The notes: generated by a model from the sequence alone, not told the origin. A DNA stretch of 64,000 nt from Epiperipatus broadwayi (GCA_028023455.1 JAQFVV010006448.1:833431-897430); one strand, 5' to 3'; shown: positions 37,015 through 50,925, counted from the first letter of the stretch. Numbers and translations: made by a program.

Positions 37015-38075
37015 TGTGCATGGTTTGTATATATTTTAAAATTAATGAGCTATTTTTAGAATAGAAGATTGTTTGTTATTTTTTAATTTGAATAGATTAT
37101 AATATTCATTTGTTCTTCAACATTTTAAAACATATTTAACAATATTTAAATTCCATTTTGTTAATATTCTACATATAGTCTATTAAAAGGTTTTGCAATT
37201 TTAATTAGCATATATATGTCATTAGCATAATGATTCTGAAAATGTAATTTTTTTTTCTTTATCTTGTTTAGGACAATTATTGTTATTTGTAACTTTAATG
37301 AAAATATATTAAGTTGTGATATTTCATAGTAACTATATTTTTTTCAGTATTAGCATGTTTTCTATTTTCCATAAAATATATACTTTATTTTCTTTTAGTA
37401 AGAAATTTGTCTTTGACTAGTTGCTTTATTTGAAGTTAATTGAGAAACTTATCTGAAGGTTGATTAATGGTAATACATGAGTAGTATTATAATTTATTAT
37501 GATCAAATTTTTCTTTAGATTAATAAATTGATTTTGATTTTTTTGTTAAGATTTACACTATTAAGATTAATTAGTATATTATCAAAAGTAAGTCATTCAT
37601 TAAATTATAAAATGGAATATCTAGAAGAAAGATCTAGTCATATTAATTGAAAACATTTTGCACATGCTTTGATGATGTAATTATAGCAGTATTTAACTTT
37701 TTTTTATATCTAAATAAGATAACATACTTTTAGCAGCAGTTTTATAGACATTTCACCTACAACATGATAAACTACTCATTCTTTTACTTTAGCATTTTTC
37801 ATTTTTTTCAAATGTTGGAAGATTTGACATAGAGTATTTTAAGAACTGTCTTTCTTTACAATTATATAATTTTCAAATAATTAAATTTTACTGAAGATAG
37901 ATTTTGTCTTAAAAACAATTCATGTTCATATTATTAAAAATAATTAATAAATAAACAATAATACTAATTCCTCTATGCATTTTACAAAATGCAAAAGTCC
38001 ATTATAACACACTTTCAGAATAGATGATATTGATTATTTAACACTTTTCTTCAGAGCTTTTTTTGTAAATGGTAA
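37015..38075. other. AT-rich DNA, nothing recognised
   Basis: No frame or repeat of note. Confidence 0.5.
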
Positions 38076-38684
38076 ATAATTGTTGATAAACAGAGCAAAA
38101 CTCTCCATACAGTATTGCCACCTGTGCTAAACAGAGTAATCAATGGATGCCAGAAGGCTTGTGCATAAAATCCCTATCTAATGCCTACTCATCCAATATC
38201 CCCAGACTAGTTTCTGGCTTGTGGCCTTCGTCAGTGAGGAGCTTTGGATCTGAGAGCACTGCATCTAGATTTTAGGATCTAATGCAACCCTCTAGCAACC
38301 ACCTTTTATCTCAGCTTAACTACTAAACTATGAGAATGAAATTGAAAACACAAAAAATATTTTCAATCTAAGCTCAATAGCTTAAATAGTCATATGGGTC
38401 TGAACTCAGTTCAGCACCCATACATTTTGGTGTCTTTGGCTCTTTTACAACCATAGCCACCACTATTCTATTAGGCAGGATTGGTGTTAAACCATTAAGC
38501 ATCACATGATCACATTTCTTATACTAGCACATTAATTGTTGATAAACAGAGCAAAACTCTCCATACAGTATTGCCACCTTCTGTTTAGCACAGGTGGCAA
38601 TACTGTATGGAGAGTTTTGCTCTGTTTATCAACAATTAATGTGCTAGTATAGAAAATGTGATCATGTGATGCTTAATGGTTTAA
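38076..38684. mobile_element. Foldback element, family B, copy 1
   Basis: 38487-38684 is a near-perfect palindrome with arms of about 92 bp (outer TTAAACCATTAAGC, inner TATTGCCACC) and a loop of about 14 bases. One arm sequence (GATAAACAGAGCAAAACTC...) appears a third time as a direct copy at 38077-38135. The segment between (38136-38486) includes AATCAATGGATG and CCTACTCATCCAATATCC, which recur at 51.6 kb. Likely a non-autonomous element with complex ends. Confidence 0.65.
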
Positions 38685-38696
38685 ATATTTGTTATT

Positions 38697-38826
<130 letters not shown>

Positions 38827-39359
38827 TGCTTTTGAATTTTTGAGAAATATGTTTTAAAAAGTGATGAGTATGAAGTTGTATAAATAATCTTCTATGCCAA
38901 AAATACAAAAGCGTTTAAATAAACTACTATATAGTGATGTATGACTTTGTTGAAATATACTAACATCTTGCTTATGGTTTGGAAGTGAGATAAGTGTCAT
39001 CTAGAGCATTATGTCTAGCATTTTCTTCCTGTGAAAATAAAACATTAATAGGAAATGTTTTCTCTTAAGATTTTGAATTTGTGATTATTAATATTTCCTA
39101 AATATGTATTTGTCTTTTATCTAATTCTGGCTTTATTTTAGTGTTAACAGTTTAAATTTAATGTTAGATATTTTGATAGCAACTTATTTACATGTTCAAA
39201 TAATTCTTTTTGATTTTTTATTTCTTAATTAAATAAAAATAATAGCAGTGTTTATTGTTCAGAATGTTATAATATGTTTGACATTAGAATTGAAAGAAAT
39301 CTCTTGTTCCGATGACTATCACTTCATTCCTTTTTTAAATGCAGAGATTTACAAATTTA

Positions 39360-39401
39360 GGTACAGTTTAACAATTTGAATTTTATGTATTAATTTTACT
39401 A

Positions 39402-39448
<47 letters not shown>

Positions 39449-39511
39449 TAAAATAGTAACAGAAATTTATAAGGTACAGTTTAACAATTTGAATTTTATG
39501 TATTAATTTAT
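39360..39511. repeat. 37-bp direct repeats around (TA)n with inverted flanks
   Basis: GGTACAGTTTAACAATTTG and the following bases to TATTAATTT occur at about 39360-39397 and 39473-39511. Inside, TTACTATTTTAA before and TTAAAATAGTAA after the (TA)n tract are exact complements. Confidence 0.75.
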
Positions 39512-41146
39512 CAGCTAAAATGGTTCCCAAATTTCATAAACTGGTTTGGAAATGGGCATTAATAAATTGCAAACAGATCTGATGACTTTAATAACTCAAG
39601 ATTACAATAGATGGCAGTTAGGGTAGAGATGGATGAATATTTTTATTTATAACAATTTAATTATCAATATTTTTAGTTAATTTGGTCACTTCTTCATATT
39701 TTATGAATATATAAGTGTATTGTTTTTTTCCCCACATTCTTGCATTTTTGATTAAGGCTGTCCATGCACAAAATAAATTATCTAAATTATTTTCAGAGAA
39801 GTTAATATTGGGGGGGGGGGTCCAGTCTGTCACTTTTACAACATGAGGAATTTGCAAACATAATTGATTTTCAGATTATAAAATGTATCTTCTTATTTAT
39901 TATTCAGGAACATTTTTCTTTTTTTTTTTTAAATTTATTAAATTTGATAATCTCTTACAGGTTTAATTAATTCTTTTATAATCACATTTGTTTTATTTTA
40001 TCCTTAACTTTATAATTCATATGTAGTTAACTTTTTATAGATTTTATTTTTTGATTGAAAAAATAAAGTAATATATTTTAAAATACCTTGAAACAATTTT
40101 TAATTATATAATATTGTAAATAAATAAATAAATAAATAAATAATAGTATTAACAGTAGAAAGTACAATGTTGAAAAGTACTAACACTAATAGTATATTTG
40201 TAATAAAACACTTTTTTAATTTCATAGAATCAAAGAGCAGATATAAATAGTAGCTAACCAATACTGAAATGTATTTTATTAACAATAATATATTTAGTAA
40301 GTTTTGACATTAAAACAAAGAGTATGTTTATAATGATTAATAATGCAAATAAAATCACATAAAAATGCTTAAAAAATTATAAATATGAATTAAAAAGAAT
40401 TAATATATATATATATAGTTGTACCCCAAGATAGCTTGAATTTTATAATAAAATATTGTATATTTATTTTTAAGTGTTGCAAATTGCATCACTTTAAAGA
40501 GTATAGTCTATTTAATGCAATATACCAGTCTAAACTAAATTGTCACTTTTTGAAGTAGTCCAGAAACCCTTACAAAGTGATGCATTTAAACATGTCTCTC
40601 ACCCTCATCCTCAATTCTAAGACCACAATAAATAAAAATAAAAATGATACACTATTTCATTTCAGAAACTAAAAAAAATCACACAAAGTAAATTGAGTGA
40701 ATACAGCTAATATAAGCTGGGTCATGCTGAATTTAATTAAAAAGTGAATCATACTCAAGGCTTTGATAGATGACAGTGTTGGCGTGGAGTTTGCACTGTT
40801 TTCTTTGTGCAAAACATAATGTTTACCACATTATATAAATGTTTCAGAACTTGTAGATAGAATATTTGACTGTTATAAACTAAATATGAAAGAAAAATGT
40901 TGTTTGCATAAAAATAATCAGCATTAATTTGAACATTTTAACCATAATAAAAATAAAAAAAAACTTGACAAATACATGAAATGCAGTATTTAAAAAAATA
41001 TTATATAAACCCACAATTTTACATGGTTATGTTATTTGGAAGAGTGTTGCAGAAGTGTTTCTGCAAGAAGTATGTAACAGCAAAAATGTATACTATAACA
41101 GCCACACATACAAGAGAATGATTCCAGTTATTTTTGGATACTCTTG

Positions 41147-41247
<101 letters not shown>

Positions 41248-43672
41248 CTTCATTAAATAACTAACTATATAAAATAAATATAAATGCCTTTTTGTAATGT
41301 TAATGTTTTTAGTAATAATAATAGGTAGTATATTGGAAAACAAGATATTTTTAAGAGAAACTATAAAAATAAGTGGAAATAATTGTATTTGTATTAATAT
41401 TTAAGAGACAAACCTAAAATGTATCAAATATGATAAAAGACAAAATAATGAGATCATATGATTCCAGCTACTTTTTTCAAATTTTTAGAATTATAGATTT
41501 GGAAAAACCTTTCAGAGCCTCCATTGCAATCAGTAATATAATTTATTATGTACTATATAACTAAAACTATGCTGCTTTTTGGATGTTTGTAACATGTCTG
41601 TTTATTCTTTATGTAAAAAATAACATTATGATATAAATAATTCATATTAGTACAAATTATATTAATATTATTTGTATGAATAATAATTATACTAATAATG
41701 ATCAAATGTCATTATATTAATGCTTTTTACCAAGATATCTCCATATTTCCTCTAAAGGCTCATTAGTACATAATATAGCATTCACTCTTATTATTGTAAT
41801 ATAAAAAATGGTAGTAGAAGCTAGAGTGTTAATAATAGAAATTGTCTTAGTAGCAATAATAACACTAGTAATAGTTTCAAGTTAATAGTTGCAATGCAGT
41901 TAATAATAGATATACAATAGTAATATTGACAAAATTATTAATAATAAAATTAGTACCAGTTTAACTTTGTTATAATTAGCTTTCACACTTCATTGAATTT
42001 TTTTCTTATTATCAATCTTACTGGCAAACATTTTATCAATCTTTTATAGAAGATGGCTTCACTGACCAGGTAATTTAAAAGTCGAAGTAGTTTTTTTCAT
42101 TATCTGAAGAAATACATGATGATTTTTAGAGGTTATCTTCAGACATTCAAATTTTGTCATCTTTTTCTTGGTAATTATTTTCTGCATTGATTCTTGAAAA
42201 ATGACAGAAATATGATGAATAACAGCAGATAAAAGTTGGGAAAAATCTTTTCTTTTTTTTTTTTTTTGATCTAAACATCAACTTACTTTAAATAAATAAT
42301 CCATAAAAATGATTAATTTGGACATTTTAATGTTTTAAGAAAGCAATGAATGTAAAAAAAAATGAAAAAAAAAAAACACATATAATTATTAATAGTAAAA
42401 TTATTTTTATTTATTAAATATATGTATAATTAAAATTTGTATATAAACAACAAATTTCAAATTGAAAAGTATTACTGTACATACTAATTTTTTAATGGAG
42501 CACAGAATATTAAGATGCTAGAATAAAGTCAAGAATGTTTTAAAAAATGGCAAGCAGTGGTAGACTCCCCACTGATGATGATCAAAACCTTTTCATTTGG
42601 TCTTAGTGCTTTATTTACTCGAGGTGCTATTTCAATAAGGACTTAGCATATATATTAAGGTTATTTAATTTAGATATGTTGATGTAAATTTTGCAATAAT
42701 AATATTACACTGATTCATTTAAATTATGCACATATTTTTTGAATCATCACATGAGTTTCCCTTATGATTTCTTATATGCTTCCAAGCATAGTTATTTTCA
42801 TTGTAGTCTGTAATCATTAAAAAGTAAATGATATAATGCTATCAAATCTCATTTTTAAAATTAGTTTCTGACTTTTACTTCTGTCATTGAAGACCTGGAT
42901 TTAAGGCTAAGAATTAATCCATTTATCTAGCTAACACCTTTTACTCCTTTATATTATTTAAGCTAATATCATGACATTTTTAGTAAACCCAATATTTTAA
43001 ATCCAGGCTTATTCACAGGCAACATTTTGTAGATCTGTGCAAGTAAAGAGCATTTTCTACCCTTGTATAAAGAGGTTAATACTAATAATATAATCACATG
43101 ATTCACTTATAATATTACTCATATGCTTCCAAAACAATTTTTAATTATTCTCCTATAGGGTCACCTCCTGTATGATTAATTAACAGACTCTCATTATTAT
43201 AATGCTGTAAAATCCTTATCTCCAGCTTATCTTAGATATTGTAAAGTAATAAAAGTTTACCATCAGATGCATACATAAATCTGAATCTTCATTGATAAAA
43301 TAAAAGGCAAGATCGTGAAAATATTTTTTTGCCCGAAAAAGAGATTAGTGGTTTGACAATATGATATTATTAAAAGTCAATAAAACTAAAATAGTTTTAA
43401 TAATATTGGGACAACATAGTGTTGGTGAAGATAATGTTTGAAAAAACACGATTTATAAGTATATATATGTATTTATTTTAAATCAAGATATTTATAATTA
43501 TAAATAATTGTCTCTCCTGTGGAAATTACTTGATTTTAAGCCTTTATGCAGAATTATAATGTCATAAATTAGCGTTTTGGATTATTATATCACATGAATT
43601 GGCGAAACCAAATTCTGTAACAATATTAATTAGGATATAACTTACAATTATTAGCTAATAACTGAAATACAG

Positions 43673-44171
43673 GCTTATTATGTACCTGAATAAATATATG
43701 TAATATATAGAGTATATGCTCAAACTTTCACATGACCCACTACTCTATCTCATATCACTGATACACTTGAAAACATATATGTCAAAAATATAAATAATCA
43801 CAAATATAAACCAGAAATAATCAGTTGGTCCAGATTATTATCTCCACACAAATATGCAATAAGTGCTTAGCTATGTATTAAGATAGCCAATCTTCATACT
43901 TTAATGGACAGGCTTCAATCCACTTCACACTTCAACTCTTCAACCATGCATCCAATTGAAAATCTGATGATAGAATGCTCAAAGGCCACTCTGAGGCCGA
44001 GATTCTTGTCACACCCATGTTGACCTCAAGTCAATCACACCCCTCATGTACAGGGTTTCTTAGGGTGGCCTTTAAGCATTTTATCATCAGATTTTCATTT
44101 CGATAAATGGTTGAAAAGTTGGAGTGTGGAGTGGATTGAAGCTTATCCATTAAAGTATGAAGATTAGTCAT

Positions 44172-44220
<49 letters not shown>

Positions 44221-44441
44221 GAGCTCTTATTACATATATGTGTGAAGATGATAATCTGGACCAACTGATGATTGCTGGTTTATCATGAAATAGACATATT
44301 GCCGATTATTTATCTTTTACACATATATGTGTTCAAGTGTATCAAAGATATGAGATAGAGCAGTGAGTGGTGGGTCATGTCAAAATCTGTACTCATATAC
44401 CCTATATATTAAATATATTGATTCAGGTATATAATAAGCTA
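43673..44441. mobile_element. Foldback element, family A, copy 2
   Basis: GCTTATTATGTACCTGAAT at the left end is complementary to ATTCAGGTATATAATAAGC at the right end. The arms of about 370 bp align as reverse complements around about 44.055 kb. They share family A blocks seen at 16.5-17.4 kb (AGCCAATCTTCATACTTTAA, GATTATTATCTCCACAC). The right arm carries a (TA)n insertion at 44174-44218. No transposase. Confidence 0.75.
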
Positions 44442-44672
44442 TATTTTAGTTATTACATAATAGTGATGTCTTCCCATACCTTGTATATGCATTAAATGGA
44501 TTAGGTCCTGTACATGAGGGGCCAGATTGACTTTATATCAACATGGGTGTGACAAGAATCTTGGCCTCAGGGTGGCCTTTGAGCATTCTATCATCAGATT
44601 TTCAATTGGATAGCTAATTGAAGAGTTAGAGTGTGGAGTAGATTGAAGCCTGTTCATTAAAGTATGAAGATT

Positions 44673-44676
<4 letters not shown>

Positions 44677-44757
<81 letters not shown>
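44677..44757. repeat. (CT)n(TA)n compound microsatellite
   Basis: About 40 bases CT followed by about 40 bases TA. It occupies the position where family A copy 2 has a plain (TA)n. Confidence 0.95.
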
Positions 44758-44759
<2 letters not shown>

Positions 44760-44799
44760 TTCTAATATTTTTATGGATAAAAGATGTCATATCATTATT

Positions 44800-45081
44800 A
44801 TTATTTGTGGGATATTTCATGTAGTAAAATAGTTAAATGATGATGTTTCAGTACAATATCAAGTACCTTCCTCAGACCATCCTCTTTCTCAAATCATAAG
44901 AATGTGTGTGAGATTTAAAATTATTTTTAACGTTTTTATTGAGGAGAAAGAAAACAATAAAAACGATTTTAAATCTCACACGCATTCTTATGATTTGAGA
45001 AAGAAGATGCTCTGAGAAAAGTACTTGATATTGTACTGAAATGTCAGCATTTAGCTATTTCACTACACGGAATATATCACA

Positions 45082-45090
<9 letters not shown>
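44800..45090. mobile_element. Nested palindromic element, family C
   Basis: Arms of about 140 bp meet near 44945. TGTTTCAGTACAATATCAAG (left) pairs with CTTGATATTGTACTGAAATG (right), and AATCATAAGAATG pairs with CATTCTTATGATT. The ends are TTATTTGTG and CACAAATAA. It is inserted inside a family A arm and followed by (TAA)n. Confidence 0.8.

Positions 45091-45151
<61 letters not shown>
45089..45151. repeat. (TAA)n microsatellite
   Basis: About 20 trinucleotide units directly after the nested foldback. The left end of that foldback has a short TTA run as counterpart. Confidence 0.95.
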
Positions 45152-45355
45152 TGATATATATATCTGAACACTTATTGCATATATGTGTGGAGAGGATAAT
45201 CTGGACTAAATAATGATTGCTGGTTTAGCATGTATATTGGTGAATATTTATTTTTCAACATATATGTGTTCAAGTGTATCAGTAATAAGAGATAGAGTGG
45301 TGAGTGGTGGGTCATGGAAAAATCTGTGCTCATGTATCTTATATGTTACCATATT

Positions 45356-46077
45356 TTGACCATCAATTTTGTTATTATTATCTCATGTAACTAATTCAAG
45401 TCAAACTATTAGTGTGTCAATTTCTATAACAATATAAAGATATGAAAATGATCATCTATTAAAAAATAAATGGCAACAATTTTATATACCATATTTTGTA
45501 AAGGTATAAAAATATGTAAAATGAAATAAATATTTTTTTTAAGACCAAGTTAAAATATGAAATTTTACTACCATAATTGTCTATAAACTAATGATTAAAT
45601 ACATATATGTCATAAAAGTTTAAATAGTACTGAGCACCAATTTATGTTGATTTAAACTAAAAAAATATGTTAGCATTATCAATTGGTATTTATTAGAACA
45701 TTAGTTTAACTTTTATAAATTATTTATTCATTATAATCAATAAAATGTAACTAATGAAATGTAATAATAATGCAATAAATTGTTAAAATATGTATGTATT
45801 TATTCAATATATCTAGCAAATATTTGATATGCAAATAAAGTATGTGGAGCTTCTTAAAGTTGATATTAAGTATAGTGTAATAACTAGGCTTAAAATAATT
45901 GCTAAATCCAATTTTAAATAGTAAAATAAAAATTATTAATATAATAAATATTATACACACAATATATATATACATATTGTAACCGTAACATTGTCTCACA
46001 TGTCCAGCTAATGGCCACCGAAGGCCATTGCCCTCTCAACTACCTATCGTGCCGAACACGTTGCGGCACCCAAAAAT
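45356..46077. other. AT-rich DNA, then GC-richer leader-like block
   Basis: 45356-45977 shows nothing. 45978-46077 is much richer in GC than its surroundings. On the minus strand it begins, directly after the end of the LTR candidate at 46078, with ATTTTTGGGTGCCGCAACG, resembling the primer-site region that follows LTRs of Gypsy or BEL/Pao elements. It also has a GTGCCG/CGGCAC hairpin. It ends with another GGTTACA (45978-45984, minus strand). Confidence 0.35.
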
Positions 46078-49000
46078 TGTAACCATTTGATTGTGCGGTC
46101 CCAATTACGTAACGTAAGTGCACTAGGAATTGTAACTTCGATCACTAATCAATTCCTGCTGTACATTGTCAGCTATTAAGAGCTGTATCCAAAAGCATAT
46201 CATGCTATCTATTTTATGCACCAAAGACCACAACTACAGACCAAACTAATGATCTAACATAAACTTTTTACAATTTATTTGATCGCAGCCAGGGTATACC
46301 ACGAAGACCTATCATAGTATTATTATAAAACACATTAAACAAATTATAAGTGCAATGTTATTACTTTTAAACCTTAATTTGCGATTTTTATTGTATGAGA
46401 CCCGATGGCCGACCATGTACAAGATGGCGTAATTTGTGGAACTACATAAGATTATGAAATTTTAAACCATCTATATGATTTTTAATACGAATGCTAGTCC
46501 AGGTAAAGCTTTGCAATAAATAAACATAAATACTTGGGTTCTGATTTTATAGTTTATCATATAACTGAGACTCTTATTATACTGACAAATGACAATTTAA
46601 AAACGTTAAGTAAATATATTTAATCATATCATTATTTGGTAAATCTGTTCACAAGTTTAATAATTAAATTGTATTTTATACTAGAATCAACTACGCAAAG
46701 CCACAATGATGGAAAAGGTAAATGGGATTTTATTGTACCTTACTCATCATAAACTACCAAAGACGAAAAGCATCTAAATGTTTTCTCAAAAAATATTTAT
46801 AAACTCTTATATCATGTTGACGATAATATGTAATTCAATGTATGCTCTTCAATGTATGCTCTATCCAAAGTTTATGATTTCTGATGTTATGAATGACACA
46901 TAACAACGGCACAGTAAGTTTAATTATAAATCAACGTTTATTTACAAATTTATGAACAATAAGTAATTAATTTCAATATTCTAAATAAAACATAAATAAA
47001 CAAATTAAATAAATAAATTATAATTCAATCGACTTTCTTCAATACATCTCATAGGTACAGTATTTAAAATCTAATCATACATTATTTCAATCTAATATAA
47101 TGAATATTGATGAATTTATAATAAATTCAGCATCAATTTATGAAATATTGAACGTCATTTCCAGATTCAATAAATCCCTACTGTACACCTATAATAATAT
47201 AATAAATAATATGATGTCTGTATGATTTAGCTATAATGCGCTCATTAAATAAAGTGACAATTTAAACTTACGTTCCGGTAAATAATAATCAACCAACAGT
47301 TAATTATGATGAAGTACTTGAATAGAATGTCCTGTTACCATTTAATAATCTAACCGATAAATTATGCTTACAAATGAAGAAGATGATTTAGCAGATTAAC
47401 TAAAATACTTTGCCCAACTTATATCTGTGAAGCAAAACATATTCCTGTGGATGCATTCATCTACACGTAGGAATTAAATAATACTAAACGTTTTGTGTAT
47501 TTAAACACCATCATAAAGTAATACGTATAATCACACAATTCCGCGGATTAACCACCGGCGCAGGAATGTGTGTAAAATACAAAAAATGGCAATTAAAATA
47601 AGCTGCGGATTAACCACCAGCACAGATTAAAGCCCTTTAACATTCTAAAACAACATTATTATTTACTTCACATTAAAGTGCAAAATCATCCTCCTCAGTT
47701 CTTCTGACTATTCAGAATACACTAACACTTTAGCAAATGTGGGTTCTTGCATAATAAAATGTTACACTAATCAGGACAACTAATGTACTACTTATCTTGC
47801 TTAAAATAAACATGTGTAATATAATATAAGTAATATTGGCATAGGAATATAAATCTGGAAAGACTCACAAAATATCTCATAAAGATTGATATATCTCATG
47901 AATTCATTAAGTACTGTTTAAGCTTTTTCGCGAGCGCTATTCTCTTGAATAAATATTTTATTCAACCCCTATTAATTTAAACTTAATAAATATAACTTTT
48001 GAACTTCACATGCAAGTTCATATAACGATAAAATTAAACAATACATTATTCATCAAATACATAAAATTTAACGGTGTGTGTGTGATAAAACTAAATGTAT
48101 AGCATTTATAGTTCAATACATGAATTTTAGCAGATGTGTGTATCACAAATTGAATTGTATAGCATTTTATAACTCCTAATGTGATCCGTGGAATCCATGT
48201 ACGATGTGTAGAATAATAGGTATACGAGGTAATAGCTATAACTGTAGTTAAATTCCATACATGCAATTTTATCCGTTTGTATTTGTTATTATAATCACCA
48301 TTAGATTACCGATTTTACGTGGCTACATAAACATGAAACAATTTTAAAAACATGATACGCAGAATTTAAATGAAAATGTTTTTCAAAAGTTATTAATCTC
48401 TACATTTCCCTATTAAAAATGTTCCAAGTTTATCACATCCATGCGAATATTTATTCATCCACGCTTAAATCTAGGAATACTAATTACAGCAATTAATTTA
48501 TTCATTTCAAACCGACGATAAAATAATAAAATAGCTTTGATTAATTATTTGAAAACTGTTTATTATCCAAATGTTAAACAAATTAACTAGCAAATATTAC
48601 TGGCATTGTAAAGTTAAATATCAATCAATATTATATTTTATTAGAATTAAAAAACGGAAATATTAAAATATTTTGATAACTTTAACGTTTTTACTTTAAC
48701 TTAAAATTCTTCTTTTTTAAAAAACAAATTTTCATATTCATAAAACTTCTGTAATTAAAATACTTATTTAATTTATCCAAATTGTAGAATAATAAATATT
48801 TCAAAACATACCAAAATCTTGTATTTAATTCTTTCAAACTTAAACTGGGAAGCTCCGACATTTTAAAAATGTAATATTGGAAAATTTATTACCGGTGATT
48901 CGATCCACTTGGCCAGCCGACTTGAACAGACTTTTAAATTTAGCAATTCATCTTATAATTGATTACCACTATGTTATATTTACGTTTATAGCAAGTTTTG

Positions 49001-49461
49001 TGGTAATCCGTTTACTTATTAACTATTTTAAAATAAGCTTAGCAAATTTACACCATTTGCCTTTACCATTTTCTTTTCTTTCTCCCTCCAAAAGCAAACT
49101 AACAGATGATCTTCCCTTAAATTCGTGCTCTTTTCTTTTATTACATTGAGACGCATACGTAATTACTGCATTTATTTTTAATAATTAATTTTAACTGAAT
49201 AAATGGTTCTGTAAATTTAATAGAAATAATTTTTAAGATCATTTTAAACAGATAAAAACAAAATATTATTTTTAATAATATTTTAACAAATTTTAATGTG
49301 TTGTCAAATTTTTAAAAAGTTAAATGTTTTGATATGAGTTAGTGTATGGGAAGAAGCAAATTTAAATTTATCAAAATAATATAAGAGAGTAATCTGTTCA
49401 AAGTGCAGCTCAAGCCAATCAAATCACCAAAGAAGAAAGAGAAATTTTTATACTAGTTACA
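46078..49461 (-). mobile_element. Candidate long LTR, minus strand
   Basis: On the minus strand it begins TGTAACTAG at 49461 and ends GGTTACA at 46078. This gives LTR-like ends similar to those of the Gypsy element at 54.9 kb (TGTAACCTAG...GGTTA). A CCAAT complement and TATAAAA lie just inside the start, and an AATAAA on the same strand near 46.39 kb. The DNA has the mixed composition of the other long LTRs and no coding capacity. The frame at 48877-49149 has no recognisable domain. There is no second copy in the window, so this rests on ends and composition only. Confidence 0.3.
47541..47625. repeat. Direct repeat pair GCGGATTAACCACCRGC
   Basis: A block of about 20 bases, GCGGATTAACCACC(G/A)GC(G/A)CAG, occurs twice, 61 bases apart, inside the LTR candidate. 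Possibly a regulatory repeat. Confidence 0.5.
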
Positions 49462-49516
49462 CCAATTAATATATTTTATACTAAAATATATATTGTAATA
49501 TATATATATATATATT

Positions 49517-49563
<47 letters not shown>

Positions 49564-50441
49564 GAAATAATCTACATTAGTAATAAACTAGAATTAAAAT
49601 ATTATCTTTACATAAATACTTATAAGTAAATACTAAAAATCATATATAAAATTTTAACTCTGTATATTTAGTTTATTTCAGTTTTATTACAATCATAAAA
49701 ATGAAATTATTAATTTAAATATAAAAATTATGATATAATCAATGTATAATATAATATAATATAATATATACTAACATAAAGACAATTTGTGAAACCATAT
49801 ACTTAAGCTCTATTGTTCTTTATATCTATAATAAAAACCATCAAACATATAAGTTTTTAACTAAAAACAAAATTAATATTAAGAAATATATTTATATTTT
49901 GTTTCTAAAGTTATCTAAATTTTATTTTGATTAATTTTATATTTAGGTATGATAAATAAATGCATACATTCTAAAGTAAATAAATACACAGTGAAAACAT
50001 ATGACTTGTTTAATTTGTCCAAAATTATCAGGTATATTCCTTAACTAAAATTTATTATATAGACTATTTATTAATACAGGTCAACACAACAACAATATTT
50101 GCAGAAACATGATCAAATAAAGTTCATTAGTCTTTAGAGCTACTATTAATATCCTATTGATGATTTCCATGGCATGAAGATTTATTAAATAAGCATGATG
50201 TTTGAAGTTCAATTATATATTAGATCATTTAAAAAAATTTGTATCCACTTGAATGAATTATATATTTTAAATAAAATATTATGTAGTAAAATGTAAGAAT
50301 GTTAATATTTTCCATTTTTATATTAATATTAACATTCGTTAATCCATAGATATTCCACAGTAAATAATGTTATAGCATTGAAAATTTTATCTATAATAAA
50401 TTTCCATGTTACATCTTTTAAATTACTTTCTCAATATTATA
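49462..50441. other. AT-rich DNA with (AT)n pair
   Basis: (AT)n at about 49498-49560 is interrupted by ATTACA, with TTGTAAT before it, making a small inverted repeat. Nothing else recognised. Confidence 0.5.
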
Positions 50442-50449
50442 TACTAAAG

Positions 50450-50917
50450 CAGGGGTGAACAACTTTTATGTTCATAAGATTTACTTTTTACTTTAAAAAT
50501 GTTTTGTGATTGACTTGTTCTCATTGGCATAGTCTAAGTGGAGGGAGGTATGAAATACATATTGTTTTTATATATCTACCTATTAAAAAATAACAATTGT
50601 TTAATGGGCCAATAAACTCTTGTCTGGGATATTAAAGTCACATGAGTAAATATTAACAATATTTATTAATTCAAATGAACTACATTAAGTCAAGATAAAA
50701 AATATTATTTTCAATAATGATATAACTTAGTGGACTGCACCTATATAGAATTGAAAAAAAATTAGAACAAAAACAGAAATAACAAAAAAACTTGAAAATA
50801 TTGACTTAATTTGTTTCACTCATTATCCAATAGTTCTTGCCAGAATGACCTTGAGATCGACCAAAATTGGCTAGGAGATCGACTGGTGGATCATGATTGG
50901 GTTGTTGGCCACTCCTG
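50450..50917. mobile_element. hAT-type non-autonomous element, 468 bp
   Basis: The left end CAGGGGTGAACAAC and right end GTTGTTGGCCACTCCTG are imperfect terminal inverted repeats of the hAT type (CAGGGGTG...). The right part, with GATCGACCAAAATTGG and GATCGACTGGTGGATCATG, resembles the sub-terminal GATC-rich part of many hAT MITEs. The flanking 8 bp are TACTAAAG and CACTAGAG, agreeing at six of eight positions, compatible with an aged 8-bp target duplication. No transposase. Confidence 0.65.
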
Positions 50918-50925
50918 CACTAGAG

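Larger units (their letters stand above)
44490..45355. mobile_element. Family A single arm, split by a nested foldback
   Basis: 44490-44676 and about 45155-45355 together make one arm of family A in the same orientation as the right arm of copy 2 (GTGGATTGAAGC-type block, GGATAATCTGGACTA, GTGGTGAGTGGTGGGTCATG). Between them lie a (CT)n(TA)n run (44677-44757), the nested foldback at 44800-45090 and a (TAA)n run (45089-45151). The opposite arm is missing. Confidence 0.65.

Noticed and set aside
39811-39820. G10 run as part of a G-quadruplex
   Set aside because: A single isolated G-run does not provide four tracts.
48018-48266. 82-codon frame with an internal repeat (CYT...HT)
   Set aside because: The repeat is a local DNA duplication around TGTATAGCATTT; no support for a protein.
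48877-49149. 90-codon hydrophobic frame, possible small membrane protein
   Set aside because: No signal beyond AT-biased hydrophobicity, no neighbours or conservation, and it lies inside the LTR candidate.
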